This document shows, piece after piece, positions 61,901 through 64,000 of a stretch of 64,000 nucleotides of DNA; the stretch's first letter is position 1, and the number at the start of each line of letters is the position of its first letter. Where the stretch lies: contig CP091735.1 of NCBI GenBank assembly GCA_022010015.1, positions 310,001 through 374,000 on the forward strand. The letters are read 5' to 3'. Source of the DNA: Clostridium sp. (GTDB taxonomy: Bacteria; Bacillota_I; Bacilli_A; Acholeplasmatales; Anaeroplasmataceae). The translations under genes and the position numbers were made by a program. The notes under the pieces are model-generated. The model did not search any database. It saw only the letters and a list, made by a program, of their open reading frames with translations, and was not told the origin of the DNA.

Positions 61901-63785
61901 CTATTCACCATACTCTTGGATTAAAGCAAACTCAGCCATTGTTACATAACCATGAAGATCTGGCAATGGTTTATTATTATCCCAAGCATCTTTAAATTCT
62001 GGTCTAATTACATCGCTATCAATGAACTTGATTTTATTCTTGGTTTCTTCTTTTTTAGCGCCATCTTTCAAAGATGAATCTTTCTTTTCCGTATTTTTTT
62101 GGCGATTTCATATAATCCAGCCTCCATTTCTTGATTACTTCTTCCTTCTACATATTTATTATAATCATTATCAGACACAAAAATCAAGTAGTTTATAATA
62201 ATAAATTTTTGCCATCATTTGCTAAAATTATATTATCACAATTAATCTCTAACTTTTTTTCTAGTATATGCAGATTTTAAATCTCCGTATGATGGTGGAG
62301 AACTTCCACGATGATTATGAATTATTATATAATCGCCATCCTTCTTTAACATATCCAATCCATCACTAGTTATTCTTACACTTGCAGGATCACCATTAGG
62401 ATTATAATATGTATTATTTAAATTATTCTTGTCAATTATACATACACTTTCTACTTTTCTTGACTTTTCATAATCAAAAATAAGTTTTGAGCATCTTATA
62501 ACCTCGTGAGCTACGTCTTGATTTGGAATGTTATCCTTTATACTTTACTTATATTCTTCAGTTTTATAGTCTCCTGATACTTCACAATACTCAGGGATTT
62601 CATAATTCTCTTTTTCTTTAGTGATAGCATTTTCTTCGATAATTGGTAGGCCATCTCGTTCTTCTTTGGTAATTCTACAGCGCCATTCATATTTGACTAA
62701 GCCATTCTTTTTACAAAACTCATCATATTTAGTTTGATAAGCTTTGCTATCAGCTATGGCCTTTTGTCTTTCTTCCTTTGAAACTGCTGTTATTTCATGG
62801 AGTTTTGCATCCCTTACCTTGCATTCTAATCTTCTTTGGACTATTTCTAGGTTTCTTTCTTTTTTTCCACTCTATTTTTGAGGGATGCTTTTTTTGGAAT
62901 ATACATCCCCTTTTGATATGGTATTAAATTGTGTCTACAATTATAACCTAGAAAGCCATAATTAATAGCTTCATCCAGTGAATAATAATCTATACCATCT
63001 ACCTTGCCTATAGGCTTTGGTGTTGGGGGATTATGCGGATCATATGTTTGCATAAGATAATTTTTTTAATATCACAATCAATGATAAATACTTTATTTTT
63101 GCCACCATCTGCAGCGTTCACTACAATCGGCGTGCTGACTTGACAAAAACATATTTAACGCCCTTTTTCTCTTTTTGCTCTAAAAGATGACTACGCATTG
63201 CTTCAGTTCTTGCTGATATTTCAGCTAGATTACGTATGCTTTTTTTCTTCTTCCTAGTGAGTCAAATAAGGTAAGGCGCTTTTCACTAATATCCGTCATA
63301 AGCTGGTTAATATCATTTTTTATCTTTTTTTATCATAGTCAGGAATAATTAAATTACCATAGCCCTTTTTCACTAGACATTACATATTCTCTTAAATTCG
63401 AGACTTGCTCATTATTGCCCATTGTAATTGTCTTTGCTCCACCCTTACCGCTTAACGCTGCTACAGTGTTAATATAAAGATTTCTTTCAACAGGATTTTT
63501 TGCTACCTTTGCTCTTCTTTCAAGATAATAAGTAGTGTAATTGTACCAGTCGACTACGCTCTTTTTCAAAGATAAGATAATTTGGTCTTTAACCTCTTTA
63601 GGAGCTTTTTGCTTATTCAATTCAGCTTCTACATGTCTAATAATCTCACCAGCCTTAAACTTGACTAATTGAACATTTAATCCTAAAGTAGTCGCCTCAG
63701 AGAATAGTTTCTTAAGTGTTGAGTTAGCTTCTTCAACTAATAGGACTCTTTCCTTTGCTTTATCCTCGAACTCATCTTTGTTCAT
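61901..63785 (-). CDS. MuF/SPP1-gp7-like minor head protein with C-terminal JAB-like domain
   Basis: About 625 aa joined. The N-terminal helical part (EEANSTLKKLFSEATTLGLNVQLVKFKAGEIIRHVEAEL ... KGGAKTITMGNNEQVSNLREYV) is followed by SIRNLAEISARTEAMRSHLLEQKEKGVKYVFVKSA and LGYNCRHNLIPYQKGMYIP, the MuF/minor-capsid core. The C-terminal part has VESVCIIDKNNLNN and DGDYIIIHNHRGSSPPSYGDLKSA, a JAB/JAMM-type HxH...SxxD metal motif. An in-frame TAA at ~62549 sits between core and C-terminal part without a clear new start; it may be a base error or mark two genes. Injected with DNA in some phages. Confidence 0.65.
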
Positions 63786-63786
63786 A

Positions 63787-64000
63787 CTACAAACCTAAAC
63801 TACCATAGGAATTTTCAATATTATCATTTTCAGTTTCTCGGCTGATTTGTTCTAGCTCATCATCTATTTCCTTATCGCTCCAGTTAGGATTTAAAGCCTT
63901 AACAGCGCTACGCCTACTCATTAGCTTACATTGATATCTTTGTAAGACTATTGAATTATTTTCAGAATCATTTAAAACAGTTGTTTTATCCCATTTAATG
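63787..64000 (-). CDS. Phage portal protein, C-terminal end (cut by window)
   Basis: 71 residues visible: IKWDKTTVLNDSENNSIVLQRYQCKLMSRRSAVKALNPNWSDKEIDDELEQISRETENDNIENSYGSLGL. The 'G.MSRRSAVKALNPxWSDxEIxxELxxIxxE' end is typical of SPP1-type portal proteins, and it directly precedes the minor head gene. The N-terminal ~400 residues lie beyond the window. Confidence 0.7.
   Translation of the reverse strand, partial: IKWDKTTVLNDSENNSIVLQRYQCKLMSRRSAVKALNPNWSDKEIDDELEQISRETENDNIENSYGSLGL

Larger units (their letters stand above)
49027..64000 (-). mobile_element. Prophage (siphovirus-like), right part beyond window
   Basis: From the tRNA fragment onward all larger genes are minus strand and of phage structural type: portal, MuF minor head, scaffold, major capsid, head-tail connectors, tail and fibre proteins. 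No integrase, terminase, tape-measure with long coiled coil, or endolysin is visible in the window. Integrase, replication and terminase genes must lie beyond 64000. Confidence 0.88.

Noticed and set aside
1..64000. Alternative genetic code (UGA = Trp) as in Mollicutes
   Set aside because: Many genes end in TGA, often as ATGA overlaps, and conserved Trp positions use TGG; breaks are fixed by indels, not by reading UGA.

Overview
The window is low-GC DNA from an anaerobic, spore-forming low-GC Gram-positive bacterium (Bacilli/Erysipelotrichia-like). The evidence is the A+T-rich sequence, AGGAGG ribosome binding sites, an alpha/beta SASP, a YjcZ-like protein, a ylbD-ylbE-ylbF cluster, class III ribonucleotide reductase (nrdD-nrdG), and lipoproteins with Gram-positive signal peptides. 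UGA acts as stop and Trp is read from UGG, so the standard bacterial code applies. Most genes, including essential ones (rpsD, typA, pyk, thiI, def), are broken by single-base indels, usually beside A or T runs. I read these as sequencing errors, so gene limits below join the broken frames and are given end to end.

Bases 1-18400 (minus strand) are a polysaccharide-lyase locus for uronic-acid polymers. It holds a GH105 unsaturated-uronyl hydrolase, a LplA/B/C-type ABC importer with its ATPase, five small membrane proteins, two heparinase II/III-type lyases, a KdgF cupin, a KduD-like SDR, an IclR regulator, an SGNH esterase and an alginate-lyase-family protein cut by the window edge. An IS110-family element sits between the SDR and the IclR gene. 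A long inverted repeat separates the binding-protein gene from the genes after it.

Bases 18500-47200 are mostly core chromosome: tldD/tldE, rpsP-khpA, ylbDEF, a guanylate-kinase-like gene, a SpoVB-like flippase, def, a SpoU methyltransferase, an M6 protease lipoprotein, a double SASP, thiI, fRMsr, rpsD with a leader, csp, typA, nrdDG, pyk, a WYL regulator and a soluble FtsH-like protease. Inside it are a lipoprotein-anchored barnase-like RNase with an overlapping barstar gene (21.4-22.3 kb) and an unassigned small RNA with a near-consensus promoter and terminator (44.6-44.8 kb).

Bases 47300-49050 are a tRNA-associated integration hotspot. A ~140 bp block that carries the tRNA's terminator occurs twice, flanking a Fic-family gene with a striking inverted-repeat promoter. 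The second copy abuts the last 23 nt of a tRNA gene, which marks one end of a prophage.

Bases 49050-64000 are the prophage. At its edge lies a compact locus that looks like a type I toxin-antitoxin module: a 45-aa hydrophobic peptide ORF with a sequestered ribosome binding site, plus two opposing small RNAs that share a 5' element with the toxin mRNA. The rest is a minus-strand structural operon running from the portal (cut by the window end) through a MuF-type minor head protein, scaffold, major capsid, connectors, tail and fibre genes to small membrane proteins. Neither integrase nor endolysin is in the window.
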